This document shows positions 53,382 to 62,651 of a DNA stretch of 64,000 nucleotides, piece by piece; position 1 is the stretch's first letter, and the number at the start of each line of letters is the position of its first letter. Made by a program: the position numbers and the translations under genes. The stretch comes from Rhodospirillales bacterium (GTDB taxonomy: Bacteria; Pseudomonadota; Alphaproteobacteria; Micavibrionales; Micavibrionaceae): positions 1,550,001 through 1,614,000 of the forward strand of contig CP060239.1 of NCBI GenBank assembly GCA_023898785.1, written 5' to 3'. The notes below the pieces were generated by a model. The model saw only the letters and a program-made list of their open reading frames with translations, was not told the origin of the DNA and ran no database searches.

Positions 53382-54238
53382 GCACGACCTCTTACGGCCT
53401 CATTGCTCTGGTGATGTTTACTATCGGCAATATTCTGGTCGTGCTGACCAATGCGATTCCCGGTTTGCAAATGGCGGCGATGTCACTTTTCCTTGGCGCG
53501 TTGGGCATGACCCTTTACCAAGCCGTGAAGGGACAACCCATCCGCACCTATTGGCGTCAGCCGCCAAGACACTATGCCTTTTTGGTCAGCGGCGTTGGTG
53601 TTTACACCGCGCTGATTTATGTGGCCTTCCGCCATGCGCCGCCTTTTGAAGTCAATGCCATTAACTATCTCTGGCCGATCCTTCTGGTTGCTTTTGCCAC
53701 CCTGTTTCATACTGGCAGGCTCAACGCACCTAAAATTGTTGGCATTGTCATGGGCTTTATCGGCACATTTCTTATTTTTGTCCCTGCACACGCAAACGGG
53801 TTTATGGGCGGTCTACAAGCAGGACATTTTTTAGCCCTGATTGCGGCTATCCTGTGGGCGGCCTATTCTGCTTCGGCTAAAAACAAAACCTATCCTGCCG
53901 GATTAATGGCCCCAGCCATGTTTATCTCGGCTTTTTTGTGTGCAGGCCTGCATTTGATGTTTGAAAAAACAGTAATGCCGGTGGGGATAGAGTGGGTGTA
54001 TGTGCTTTTGCTAGGTTTTTTTCGCCTATCCTATTTGTTCTGGGATGAATCCATGCGTGGCGGTAATGTTGTTTTTTTAGCGTCTTTGGCATATTTTGTA
54101 CCGCTAGCCTCAACTCTGCTTTTTATTGCATTCGGCTATACGGCAGCCAACATTTGGATTGCGCTGGGTGCGAGCTTCATCGTATCAGGTTGCATCATTG
54201 TCAATTTACGAGACCTTATGAGGCTGATCAAACGATGA
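53378..54238 (+). CDS. EamA/DMT-family transporter
   Basis: A 286-residue inner-membrane protein with about ten hydrophobic helices and the two-EamA repeat layout (for example YLWPILLVAFATLF..APKIVGIVMGFIGTFLIF and YFVPLASTLLFIAFGYTAANIWIALGASFIVSGCII). Substrate unknown; the family exports amino acids or metabolites. The ATG at 53378 overlaps the fmt stop, so it belongs to the def-fmt-truA operon. Confidence 0.88.
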   Translation: MSTTSYGLIALVMFTIGNILVVLTNAIPGLQMAAMSLFLGALGMTLYQAVKGQPIRTYWRQPPRHYAFLVSGVGVYTALIYVAFRHAPPFEVNAINYLWPILLVAFATLFHTGRLNAPKIVGIVMGFIGTFLIFVPAHANGFMGGLQAGHFLALIAAILWAAYSASAKNKTYPAGLMAPAMFISAFLCAGLHLMFEKTVMPVGIEWVYVLLLGFFRLSYLFWDESMRGGNVVFLASLAYFVPLASTLLFIAFGYTAANIWIALGASFIVSGCIIVNLRDLMRLIKR

Positions 54239-55011
54239 CTCAGCGCTACCGCCTTACGATCGAATATAACGGCGCAGATTACGCCGGTTGGCAACGCCAG
54301 GAAAAGGCCGGCCCACAAACGATTCAGGGCGAAATTGAAAAAGCCATCAAGGCTTTTTCCGGCCAAGATGTGACCGTTCAATCGTCCGGGCGTACGGATG
54401 CAGGTGTTCATGCGTACGGGCAAATCGCTCATGTCGATCTGGAGGACCTCACCCGGCCCATGCAACCTTTTGAAATTGCCAAGGCAATCAACGCCCATCT
54501 GTACCCCCAGCCGATCTGTATTTTATCTGCAGAGCAGGTATCCGATGATTTCCACGCACGCTTTAGCGCTAAAAACAAACGCTATATTTATCGTATCTTA
54601 AACCGTCAGGCTTTTCCGGCCATCGAGCGCGGTTTTGTCTGGCATATCCGGCGTCCACTTGATGTCCCCGCAATGCAAGAAGCGGCGCAAGTACTGCTCG
54701 GCCATCACGATTTTACCACCTTTCGCGATTCCGAATGTCAGGCCAAAACCGCGATGCGTACCCTTGATCGCCTTGAGGTGAGCGCACGCGAATACGATAC
54801 TGGCGGAGGCATCGAAATCCGTATTGCGGCTGAGGCTAAATCCTTTCTCCACCATATGGTGCGTAACCTTGCTGGCACGCTCAGTCTCGTCGGTGAGGGA
54901 AAATGGAGCGCTGCAGATGTGGCTGCGGCATTAGAAGCCAAAGATCGCTGCGCAGGCGGGCCAACTGCTCCGGCGTCCGGGTTATTCCTTGAAAGGGTTG
55001 ATTATGAGTAA
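54235..55011 (+). CDS. truA: tRNA pseudouridine synthase A
   Basis: Makes pseudouridine at tRNA positions 38-40. The 258-residue protein has YNGADYAGWQRQ, the catalytic Asp in SSGRTDAGVHAYGQ, and FLHHMVRNLAGTL. Start at 54235 overlaps the transporter stop by 4 bases. Confidence 0.96.
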   Translation: MTQRYRLTIEYNGADYAGWQRQEKAGPQTIQGEIEKAIKAFSGQDVTVQSSGRTDAGVHAYGQIAHVDLEDLTRPMQPFEIAKAINAHLYPQPICILSAEQVSDDFHARFSAKNKRYIYRILNRQAFPAIERGFVWHIRRPLDVPAMQEAAQVLLGHHDFTTFRDSECQAKTAMRTLDRLEVSAREYDTGGGIEIRIAAEAKSFLHHMVRNLAGTLSLVGEGKWSAADVAAALEAKDRCAGGPTAPASGLFLERVDYE

Positions 55012-55333
55012 GCTGGTAAAATCCAAACGCGTTGTCACTTTCGTTCCGGCGGATCACACCAATGAATTTGCCAAGTCTATGGCTGCATATATCCCGCATC
55101 TGTTTGGCTGCTACGATTCCGTATGCTGGTGGGGCACACCAAAAACGGAAAAAGGCATGGAGCAATACCGTCCGCTGGATAGGGAGATCGAACAAACCCC
55201 ATCCGTTCGCATGGAATTTTCCATCCCTGATGACCCTGCCGCTCTTGAAAATTTCACCGCCGCCCTCAAAAAGCATCACCCCTGGCAAGAACCTGTAATT
55301 CTGATATTCGATAGCCAGATTATTGACGGCTGA
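55004..55333 (+). CDS. NIF3/YqfO C-terminal-like (CutA-like) domain protein
   Basis: A 109-residue protein overlapping the end of truA by 8 bases. KRVVTFVPADHTNEFAKSMAAYIPHLFGCYDSVCWWG...YRPLD resembles the CutA-like insert domain of NIF3 family proteins (YqfO middle domain), which occurs as a stand-alone protein in proteobacteria. Function unknown. The ATG at 55004 is preferred over a TTG at 54989. Confidence 0.65.
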   Translation: MSKLVKSKRVVTFVPADHTNEFAKSMAAYIPHLFGCYDSVCWWGTPKTEKGMEQYRPLDREIEQTPSVRMEFSIPDDPAALENFTAALKKHHPWQEPVILIFDSQIIDG

Positions 55334-55405
55334 ATAGATTATGTAAAAAATAATTGGACTTTTGAGTCTGCCTGTTTTATACATCAGCGCAAGGAGACAC
55401 ATACC

Positions 55406-56089
55406 ATGCGTTTAATTTTTTGCCCCCTGATGATAATGTTTGCTATAAGCTTTGCTGCACCTGCCACATTTGCTCAGGATCTCAAAACCACACGCGCATG
55501 GGAACAGCTCGAAAAAATCGAGAAATCACGCCCATTGCGCAACTCCAGATATATTTCCTCAAAAGCGGTTATCTCTGATCGGGTTCTGGATAGAACCAAC
55601 CGTGTAATCGGTGAAGTCCGTGATGTTGTGTTGGACCGCAACGGCGCGATCTTCTCTCTCAATATCGATTTTAACCGCTTGCGGTTAGGAACAGGCCCGA
55701 TACTGGTTGATTATAATGATATGGGCCTGCGCCCGGCCAGCAACGGTTATAAAACGAGCTACACCGACGACGAAATCCGCGTACGCCTACCACAAATTTT
55801 GGCTGGTCTTGAAAGCGCATCCGGACAGGAAACAGATACGTACAGTATCAAAAATTTGGTCGGTCGTACATTCTACAGCGCCGATGGTCGTAAACTTGGC
55901 ACCATTAAAGACGTCTTATTTGATCGTAACGGTTATCGCGCTGAATTGCTGTATGTTATGTTTTCACATAAAACTGCTCGCGGTAAATCGCTAGCTATAC
56001 CGTTTCGTGAGGCGTACTACGAAGCAGGTAAGCTCACCCTTAAAAATGACTACGCAAAGACCATATTGGCTTTTGCTCAGGAAAAATAA
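55406..56089 (+). CDS. Secreted protein with two PRC-barrel domains
   Basis: A 227-residue exported protein (signal peptide ending ATFA-QD). Two PRC-barrel modules are visible: VLDRTNRVIGEVRDVVLDRNGAIFSLNIDF (about 52-110) and RTFYSADGRKLGTIKDVLFDRNGYRAELLYV (about 152-200). PRC-barrels bind RNA or act in photosynthetic reaction centres and sporulation; here the role is unknown. Convergent with dapE, overlapping by 13 bases. Confidence 0.85.
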   Translation: MRLIFCPLMIMFAISFAAPATFAQDLKTTRAWEQLEKIEKSRPLRNSRYISSKAVISDRVLDRTNRVIGEVRDVVLDRNGAIFSLNIDFNRLRLGTGPILVDYNDMGLRPASNGYKTSYTDDEIRVRLPQILAGLESASGQETDTYSIKNLVGRTFYSADGRKLGTIKDVLFDRNGYRAELLYVMFSHKTARGKSLAIPFREAYYEAGKLTLKNDYAKTILAFAQEK

Positions 56090-57207
56090 CGCTCCAACAC
56101 ACGGCCATAAATTTTCACCAGATCCTTAAGATCTGATACCTTCGCATTTTCATCAATCTGGTGAATGCTTTCATTAATGCCGCCGCACTCAATCACAGGA
56201 CAATAATTGACAATAAACCGCGCATCTGACGTACCGCCGCCGGTCGTACATTCCGGTTTAAATCCGGTAACATCTTCAACCGCCCCAATCAATATATCCG
56301 ACCACGCACCAGGCTGCGTAATAAAGCTTTCAGCATTGCCTTCAAATTCAATTTTATAATCAAACCCCGTAGAATCTAGTAATTCCGTGATTTTGGTTTT
56401 TAAACTAGCGCTCGACCAGTGATCATTGAAGCGAATATTAAATGTTGCCCATCCATGCTCAGGAATGACATTGGTCGCTTTATTTCCGACATCAATAGTC
56501 GTAATTTCCAAATTGGTCGGTGGAAAAAACTCCGAACCTTCATCAAAAGTATGGCGGGCTAATATATTAAGCAGCGTTACCAGCCGTGGCATCGGATTAT
56601 TTGCTAGATGTTGGTAGGCTACATGACCCTGCTTTCCCTTGACGGTGAGATGGCCATTCAGGGACCCTCTGCGCCCCACCTTGATCTCTTGTCCTAAATG
56701 TTCGGGATTGGTGGGTTCGCCGACCAAGCAGACATCCGGCACATGTCCATTTTTCTCCATCCACTCCAGCACCTTTACCGTACCGTCTACGGCCAAATCT
56801 TCTTCATCCCCGGTGATCAGCATGCTGATCGAACCTTTAAGATCGTTATTCTTAAGGTATTCCCTCGCCGCCACAGCAAACGCCGCAACCGAGCCTTTCA
56901 TATCGCTGGCCCCACGCCCATAAAGTACGCCGTCTTTCACTTCCGGGTTAAACGGACCGAATGTCCATTGGCCTTCCGGCCCCGGCGGCACAACATCCGT
57001 ATGCCCGCCAAAGCACAGATGAGGGCCTTCAGAGCCAATGCGCGCAAACAGATTGGGCACTTCATACCCTTCCTCGGCAAAAGGCAAATGATGGCATTCA
57101 AACCCCAGCTCTTCCAGAAAATTAGCCAGAAGTACTTGTGCCCCTGCATCCTCTGGCGTCACTGAGGGACAAGCAATCAATTTTTGTGTGAGTTTAACAA
57201 CGTCCAT
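56077..57207 (-). CDS. dapE: Succinyl-diaminopimelate desuccinylase
   Basis: Zinc amidohydrolase that releases LL-diaminopimelate and succinate in lysine/cell-wall synthesis. The 376-residue protein has zinc-site motifs CFGGHTDVVPPG, LYGRGASDMKGS, GDEEDLAVDG and GGTSDARFI. It follows dapD, giving two consecutive steps of the same pathway in one operon. Confidence 0.96.
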   Translation of the reverse strand: MDVVKLTQKLIACPSVTPEDAGAQVLLANFLEELGFECHHLPFAEEGYEVPNLFARIGSEGPHLCFGGHTDVVPPGPEGQWTFGPFNPEVKDGVLYGRGASDMKGSVAAFAVAAREYLKNNDLKGSISMLITGDEEDLAVDGTVKVLEWMEKNGHVPDVCLVGEPTNPEHLGQEIKVGRRGSLNGHLTVKGKQGHVAYQHLANNPMPRLVTLLNILARHTFDEGSEFFPPTNLEITTIDVGNKATNVIPEHGWATFNIRFNDHWSSASLKTKITELLDSTGFDYKIEFEGNAESFITQPGAWSDILIGAVEDVTGFKPECTTGGGTSDARFIVNYCPVIECGGINESIHQIDENAKVSDLKDLVKIYGRVLERYFS

Positions 57208-57248
57208 AAATACTTCCTGTCTGGATTATTGTTTAGAAATGAATCCAA

Positions 57249-58106
57249 TCAATCCCGCAGCAGATCGTTAATACTGGTTTTAGAACGCGTTTGCGCATCT
57301 ACCCGCTTAACAATCACCGCGCATGCCAGATTTGGCCCCGGCGTTCCGTCGGGTAAAGGCTTGCCCGGCATCGTCCCCGGCACCACCACAGAATAAGCCG
57401 GGACACGGCCTCGGAAAACTTCACCGGTTTCGCGGTCAATAATCTTTGTGGATGCGCTGATAAACACGCCCATGGAAAGCACAGAGCCTTCTTCAACAAT
57501 CACGCCTTCAACCACCTCGGAACGCGCGCCGATAAAGCAATTATCCTCAATAATCGTCGGTGCGGCCTGCAAGGGCTCCAAAACGCCGCCAATGCCAACG
57601 CCGCCGGACAGATGTACATTCTTGCCGATCTGCGCGCAAGAACCGACTGTCACCCATGTATCAACCATCGTGCCTTCATCAACAAACACCCCAACATTCA
57701 CAAAACTGGGCATCAACACTGCGCCCTTGGCGATATGGGCACTGTAACGCACCACGCAGTTTGGGACCGCACGAAAACCTGCTTTTTCAAATTCCGCCTT
57801 ATCCCAGCCATCAAACTTGCTGGCCACCTTGTCATACCAACCCGAACCATCAGGTCCGCCGGAAATTTTTTGCATGGGGTTAAGACGGAATGACAACAAG
57901 ACGGCTTTTTTCAGCCATTGATTGACCTGCCAGCCCTCACTTGTTTTTTCTGCCACGCGCAGCGCACCCGTATCCAGCAGCGCCAACGCTTGCTTCATGG
58001 CCTCGCGCATTTCTCCACTTGTGTCTGGGCTGAGCGTATCACGCGCATCCCATGCGCTTTCAATCGCGGTTTCAAGATCGGTATGTTGTGCTGCAGCCTG
58101 GCCCAT
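57249..58106 (-). CDS. dapD: Tetrahydrodipicolinate N-succinyltransferase
   Basis: Transfers succinyl from succinyl-CoA to tetrahydrodipicolinate. The 285-residue protein has an N-terminal helical domain and a C-terminal left-handed beta-helix with hexapeptide repeats (FVNVGVFVDEGTMVDTWVTVGSCAQIGKNVHLSGGVGIGGVLEP). The ATG at 58106 (MGQAAAQ) has an AAGGAT site and fits the family length; an upstream start is not needed. Confidence 0.95.
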   Translation of the reverse strand: MGQAAAQHTDLETAIESAWDARDTLSPDTSGEMREAMKQALALLDTGALRVAEKTSEGWQVNQWLKKAVLLSFRLNPMQKISGGPDGSGWYDKVASKFDGWDKAEFEKAGFRAVPNCVVRYSAHIAKGAVLMPSFVNVGVFVDEGTMVDTWVTVGSCAQIGKNVHLSGGVGIGGVLEPLQAAPTIIEDNCFIGARSEVVEGVIVEEGSVLSMGVFISASTKIIDRETGEVFRGRVPAYSVVVPGTMPGKPLPDGTPGPNLACAVIVKRVDAQTRSKTSINDLLRD

Positions 58107-58210
58107 ATGTCTGTATCCTTGCATAAGTAACGAATATGGCCTGCACTTGACCACGAAGTGAATAAAAAATCAAGATGAAGGCGGATTTCGCCAAAAGGGC
58201 ATGCATATTT

Positions 58211-58888
58211 TCAGGTGAAAAGAAGCTTTTTCGCACGCTCCAGTTTTTTAATTTCCCCGCGCTTGAGATAGCGCTTAACAGGCTCCAGTAACTGAACAAC
58301 CAACCGATAATTTTTTTCACGGTAAGCTTTAGCGGCATGCTGACACGTTGCATCGATACTGATCTTATGTTTTTCACGAATGCTTTGTTCCAACTGCTTA
58401 TGGCGAATGGTCATCGCGCGGTTTAACAGCTTATCGCCAGGTTCTAGTAAAATTCGGCTGTGTTTTTCAAAGCTCTGTGCCATCTCACGAATTGTTTTTT
58501 TAATAAGACTGACATCACTAACGCCCCAATCGCCACGCAACGCCGTATCAGATTTCCGTGCCGCTGTCATAATTTCGCTGAGTTCAAATCTATCAATTGG
58601 GTTATAAAACGCATGGGCTTCTATAAGAAACTGGATACTGCTATAGGTGATTTCAAATGCCTGTTCACCCTTTTCATAGCGAGTTACGGCCATAAACGGC
58701 CCATTAAATTCTTGTTGGTTAAGGGGTTTGATCATCTTATAATTATTGCGATATTCCAGAAGACCGCAAAAAAACATGTAGCCGTAGCGCTGTTCTAAAA
58801 ACCTGAAATGCCGCTCGCATTCGGAAAAAAAGCACTGCAATAGCTCTCCGTTGAGTCTTATATCTCCTGATACCCCTGTTTTACTCAT
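58211..58888 (-). CDS. Hypothetical protein, 225 aa
   Basis: No family recognised with confidence. The N-terminal part (about 1-150, CFFSECERHFRFLEQRYGY...) looks like a globular domain and the C-terminal part (about 160-225) is helical and basic, with a repeat-like end (AKAYREKNYRLVVQLLEPVKRYLKRGEIKKLERAKKLL). No signal peptide or membrane helix. The start at 58888 (MSKTGV) is chosen to avoid overlap with the divergent FemAB-like gene; an ATG at 58990 is also open. Confidence 0.55.
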   Translation of the reverse strand: MSKTGVSGDIRLNGELLQCFFSECERHFRFLEQRYGYMFFCGLLEYRNNYKMIKPLNQQEFNGPFMAVTRYEKGEQAFEITYSSIQFLIEAHAFYNPIDRFELSEIMTAARKSDTALRGDWGVSDVSLIKKTIREMAQSFEKHSRILLEPGDKLLNRAMTIRHKQLEQSIREKHKISIDATCQHAAKAYREKNYRLVVQLLEPVKRYLKRGEIKKLERAKKLLFT

Positions 58889-58975
58889 ACCGCTTACGTA
58901 CACACCCCTAAAAATAATTCCTAAATTAACCTGCAATGCCTTATCATCAGGGCGAAAATTTGTTATTGAAAAAGT

Positions 58976-59935
58976 ATGAAACCGCCCCATTTACAGTGCC
59001 AGATTAACTGGATACCTCAATTTACTAATATAAGGAAAGAACATTTCGGAAAAGTTAAAAATTCCAATATCTTACAAGCTCTTTCGTATAGGTCTGCCCT
59101 AGAGCCCACATCTTTGCAGATCTCAAAAGCGGCGCTGGTATTGATTGATGGGCACAAAGCGGGCTATCTGCAAACTGTTGAAACCCGCATAGCCAAGGGC
59201 TTCCTTCACTTTATAGTGCTTGATCGCGGACCATTATGGTTTGATGGTTTTGGTAGCGCAGAGCATTTCGACGCTTTTTGTACGGCTTTGCGCCGGGAAT
59301 TTCCCCGCAGACCAGGCCGATTTATGCGTTTTATTCCCGAAATCGAAGACTCCAAAGAAATTCAAAACATTATGAAAGCGCACGACTTTCGTAAAAAAGC
59401 ACCCGGTTACCAAACAGTTTGGCTGGATTTGAACAACGATGAAGAAACTTTGCGGACAAATTTAAAAAGCAATTGGCGCGGCCATCTTCGCCAAGCGGAG
59501 AAGAACGGTTTGAGTGTGGAATGGGACGTGGAAGGTTGTTACCTAGACTGGATACTCCGGGGTTATGCGCGGGATAAATCAACGAAGGGTTATCCCGGTC
59601 CATCCGTTCAATTTATGAAAAGGCTTGCTGAGATATGTATAAAGGAAAAGGAACTCTTGATAGGCCGAGCGTTGCTGGATGGAAAGCCCATTGCCGGGGT
59701 GTTGATTCTGTTTCATGGTCAAAGCGCGACCTATCAAATCGGTTTCACCAGCAAACTGGGCCGGGAAAAATCAGCGCATAATTTCTTATTGTGGCAAAGC
59801 TTGCTATACTTAAAAGAGAATGGTTTTTCAGCGTTCGATCTTGGAGGCGTAAACGATGATACCGCACAAGGCGTTAAAAAATTTAAGACTGGGCTTGGCG
59901 GCCGCTGCATTACTCTGGCTGGTCTCTACGGCTGA
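58976..59935 (+). CDS. FemAB/GNAT-like acyltransferase
   Basis: A 319-residue protein with tandem GNAT-like halves typical of the FemAB family: an N-terminal half ending in VWLDLNNDEETLRTNLKSNWRGHLRQAEKNG and a C-terminal half with LLIGRALLDGKPIAGVLILFHGQSATYQIGFTS...AHNFLLWQSLLYLKENGFSAFDLGGVND. Gram-negative members are linked to exopolysaccharide or PEP-CTERM systems. The function is not fixed by context. The last 80 bases overlap the DUF3108 gene. Confidence 0.82.
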   Translation: MKPPHLQCQINWIPQFTNIRKEHFGKVKNSNILQALSYRSALEPTSLQISKAALVLIDGHKAGYLQTVETRIAKGFLHFIVLDRGPLWFDGFGSAEHFDAFCTALRREFPRRPGRFMRFIPEIEDSKEIQNIMKAHDFRKKAPGYQTVWLDLNNDEETLRTNLKSNWRGHLRQAEKNGLSVEWDVEGCYLDWILRGYARDKSTKGYPGPSVQFMKRLAEICIKEKELLIGRALLDGKPIAGVLILFHGQSATYQIGFTSKLGREKSAHNFLLWQSLLYLKENGFSAFDLGGVNDDTAQGVKKFKTGLGGRCITLAGLYG

Positions 59936-60743
59936 TCCGGCTTCCGCTGGCGAAACGCTGCGCCAGCAATTGGTCTATGAAGTCTATGCCGGTGGTATTC
60001 ACGCTGTGCAGGCGCACATGGATATCGATTTATCTAAAAAGAATAAATACAGTCTGGTTCTCGACGCCAAAACCCGTGGATTTCTAGGCTCGTTAATTCC
60101 ATGGGAAGGCTCTTTCGAAAGTTACGGCTGGATACTCAAAGACGGCAAATATCAGCCCGAAAGACACCAATCAACGGCGACTTGGCGTAACGAAGCCGAT
60201 ATAAAAGAATATCTTTATAACAAAAATGGCTCCTTTAAATCCCTGCGCATCACCGATGAGCATAGCGCCGCCGAGTTGCGTGAAGTCGATGACGAAGTCA
60301 CCAACGGCACTGTTGATATTTTGAGCGCAACATTGCAGGTTTTGGATGCCTATAATGAAATGGAGACATGCGCTGGAGAATCGGAAATATTCGATGGTAA
60401 ACGCCGTTTTAAACAGATATTCAGGCATGAAGAGGCCGTAACCCTTACAGAATCAAAATATAATATTTATGGCGGTCCGGCAGCAAAGTGCACAGTCGAG
60501 GTCGTACCCGTAAACGGTGAATGGCACAAAAAGCCACGGGGCTGGATGTCGATTCAGGAACAGGGCCGCGCAAAAGGCACGATGCCGACCGTCTGGATCG
60601 CCCAGGTTGCTGAGAACGGCCCGGCCGTTCCGGTAAAAATTCGTGTCAAAACCGCTTATGGCACACTGTTTATGCACTTGGCTGAATATAAATCCGCCGA
60701 TACCGTCCTCATCGCTGAAAAACGCATGCCCGAAGACGAATAA
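59856..60743 (+). CDS. DUF3108 family secreted protein
   Basis: A 295-residue exported protein (signal peptide ending DPASA-GE) matching DUF3108: LVYEVYAGGIHAVQAHMDIDLSKKNKYSLVLDAKTRG...WEGSFESYGWI. Members are predicted periplasmic beta-rich proteins of unknown function. A GGAGG site precedes the ATG, inside the end of the FemAB-like gene (80-base overlap in another frame), so both probably share a transcript that continues to glmU. Confidence 0.88.
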   Translation: MIPHKALKNLRLGLAAAALLWLVSTADPASAGETLRQQLVYEVYAGGIHAVQAHMDIDLSKKNKYSLVLDAKTRGFLGSLIPWEGSFESYGWILKDGKYQPERHQSTATWRNEADIKEYLYNKNGSFKSLRITDEHSAAELREVDDEVTNGTVDILSATLQVLDAYNEMETCAGESEIFDGKRRFKQIFRHEEAVTLTESKYNIYGGPAAKCTVEVVPVNGEWHKKPRGWMSIQEQGRAKGTMPTVWIAQVAENGPAVPVKIRVKTAYGTLFMHLAEYKSADTVLIAEKRMPEDE

Positions 60744-60792
60744 CCCGCAATATTTACTTGTATTTGCGGTGTGTTTGGCGACAATAGCCTCT

Positions 60793-62160
60793 ATGAGCAC
60801 AAAACCACTCGCGATTGTTATTCTTGCGGCGGGCTTCGGCACACGCATGAAATCCTCTCAAGCCAAAGTCATGCATACATTGGCAGGCAAGCCGATGATA
60901 AATTGGCTGCTGGAATCTTGTGAAAGCCTGAAGCCTGAGAAAGTTGTAGTCGTCATCGGCCCGGAGATGCCGGATCTTGAAAAGGCTGTCAAACCCCATA
61001 TCTGTGTTGTGCAGAAAGTTCGCGATGGCACTGGCGGTGCTGTGCGCACGGCAATGCCTGCGCTCGAAGGCTTCGACGGCGATGTCCTGATTTTGCTTGG
61101 CGACACGCCACTTATTACTCCCGCAACACTCTCCGCCCTGCGCGTTGCCAAAAACGATCACGCGCTGGCAATTCTGGGTTGCATCATGGATAATCCTCAC
61201 GGCTATGGTCGCCTGATTCTAGGGCAGGAAGGTATGCTCGAAAACATCGTCGAGGAAAAAGACGCCGATCCTGAACAAAAAGCAATCCGGCTCGTCAATA
61301 CCGGCGCTTTTTGCGTTGATGGAGCGCAGCTTAGCGGATGGCTTGATCAGCTCGATTCCAATAACGCCCAAAACGAATTTTATATCACGCAGCTTCCAGC
61401 CATTATTCGTGAGCAAGGCGGTGTAACTGCCGCCGCCGTCATCGAAAATCCCGCCGAAGTAAAAGGGTGCAACACCCGCACTGATCTCGCGGCGCTGGAA
61501 AAAACGCTGCAAACGCGATTGCGTGAAGACCTGATGAATGAAGGCGTATATATGCAAGCGCCCGATACAGTGTATCTCTGGCATGACACCAAAATTGCTC
61601 CGGATTGTATTATTGAACCCAATGTTTATTTCGGTCCCGGCGTGACGCTGGAATCCGGCGTTCATATAAAAGCGTTCAGCTATCTCGAAGGTGCGCATGT
61701 GAAAGCGGGCGCATCTGTTGGACCATTCGCACGCCTGCGACCTGATACAAAAATTGGCAAGAATGCGCGCATCGGCAATTTTGTCGAAATTAAAAAATCA
61801 ACTATCGGTCCAGGCAGCAAAATCGGCCATCTCGCCTATGTCGGAGACACGGATATGGGAGAAGAAGTCAACTTCTCTGCCGGCGCGATTACCGTGAATT
61901 ACGATGGCTTCCAAAAACACCGGACCGTGATTGGCAAAAACGTTATGGTCGGCTCGAACGTCAATCTGGTTGCACCTGTGCGCATTGATGACGGTGCCTT
62001 CGTTGCCGCCGGTTCGACCATCACCGAAGATGTGCCCGCCAATGCGCTATCCATCGCCCGCGATCCGGCCGAAATCCGGCAGGGCTGGGCTGCCAAATAC
62101 CGTAAGATCAAGGAAGCAGCACAAAAAAAAGCAAAAAAACAGCGTAAAAAAGCTTCCTGA
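60793..62160 (+). CDS. glmU: Bifunctional UDP-GlcNAc pyrophosphorylase / GlcN-1-P acetyltransferase
   Basis: Makes UDP-GlcNAc for peptidoglycan and LPS. The 455-residue protein has the pyrophosphorylase motif LAAGFGTRMKS and a C-terminal left-handed beta-helix with hexapeptide repeats (GARIGNFVEIKKSTIGPGSKIGHLAYVGD) and the conserved SNVNLVAPV. Start at 60793 (MSTKPLAIVILAAG). glmS, the first enzyme of the pathway, lies downstream. Confidence 0.96.
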   Translation: MSTKPLAIVILAAGFGTRMKSSQAKVMHTLAGKPMINWLLESCESLKPEKVVVVIGPEMPDLEKAVKPHICVVQKVRDGTGGAVRTAMPALEGFDGDVLILLGDTPLITPATLSALRVAKNDHALAILGCIMDNPHGYGRLILGQEGMLENIVEEKDADPEQKAIRLVNTGAFCVDGAQLSGWLDQLDSNNAQNEFYITQLPAIIREQGGVTAAAVIENPAEVKGCNTRTDLAALEKTLQTRLREDLMNEGVYMQAPDTVYLWHDTKIAPDCIIEPNVYFGPGVTLESGVHIKAFSYLEGAHVKAGASVGPFARLRPDTKIGKNARIGNFVEIKKSTIGPGSKIGHLAYVGDTDMGEEVNFSAGAITVNYDGFQKHRTVIGKNVMVGSNVNLVAPVRIDDGAFVAAGSTITEDVPANALSIARDPAEIRQGWAAKYRKIKEAAQKKAKKQRKKAS

Positions 62161-62237
62161 TTTTATTGTGGGCAGTAGTCCGAACGGCCGATAAATTTTT
62201 TAAATAATTCTATGGAAGCCTGTACTCTGAAGTGGTT

Positions 62238-62525
62238 ATGCGCTTTTTCTTTTTGACAATATTTTTGTCGGTTATTCCTTTCTCCGTTCACGCGACCTGC
62301 GAGGGCTATAACAACGCCATGAATGCACTGGAAGCGGCGATTGCTGAAAGTTACCGCCCCAAGATGCAACCGCCGCTAAAATACCGCGATCCCGATAATG
62401 CGCCACCCGTGGCGTCTATCAATGCAGTGATTGATGATCTGGAAATTGCAACCCAAAAGCTGGGTGCGCCCAAAGCACCTGTGCCAGCCCAATCCTATCC
62501 CCGCCGCCCAAAACCTCATCTGTAA
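62238..62525 (+). CDS. Hypothetical secreted protein, 95 aa
   Basis: Signal peptide MRFFFLTIFLSVIPFSVHA, then a 75-residue mature region (CEGYNNAMNALEAAIAESYRPKMQPPLKYRDPDN...) with a single cysteine and a proline-rich end. No family recognised. It sits between glmU and glmS on the same strand, so likely co-transcribed. ATG at 62238 is preferred over a GTG two codons earlier. Confidence 0.6.
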   Translation: MRFFFLTIFLSVIPFSVHATCEGYNNAMNALEAAIAESYRPKMQPPLKYRDPDNAPPVASINAVIDDLEIATQKLGAPKAPVPAQSYPRRPKPHL

Positions 62526-62651
62526 CATCCCGCAACATCATGTGACTTGCGGTTTTAAGAAGAATGATTAAATTCTTGATATACTCGTTTTGCTTTGTGG
62601 TTGTACAAAGCGCTAATAATGATGTGCAAACACAAATGAAAATAATTAGAT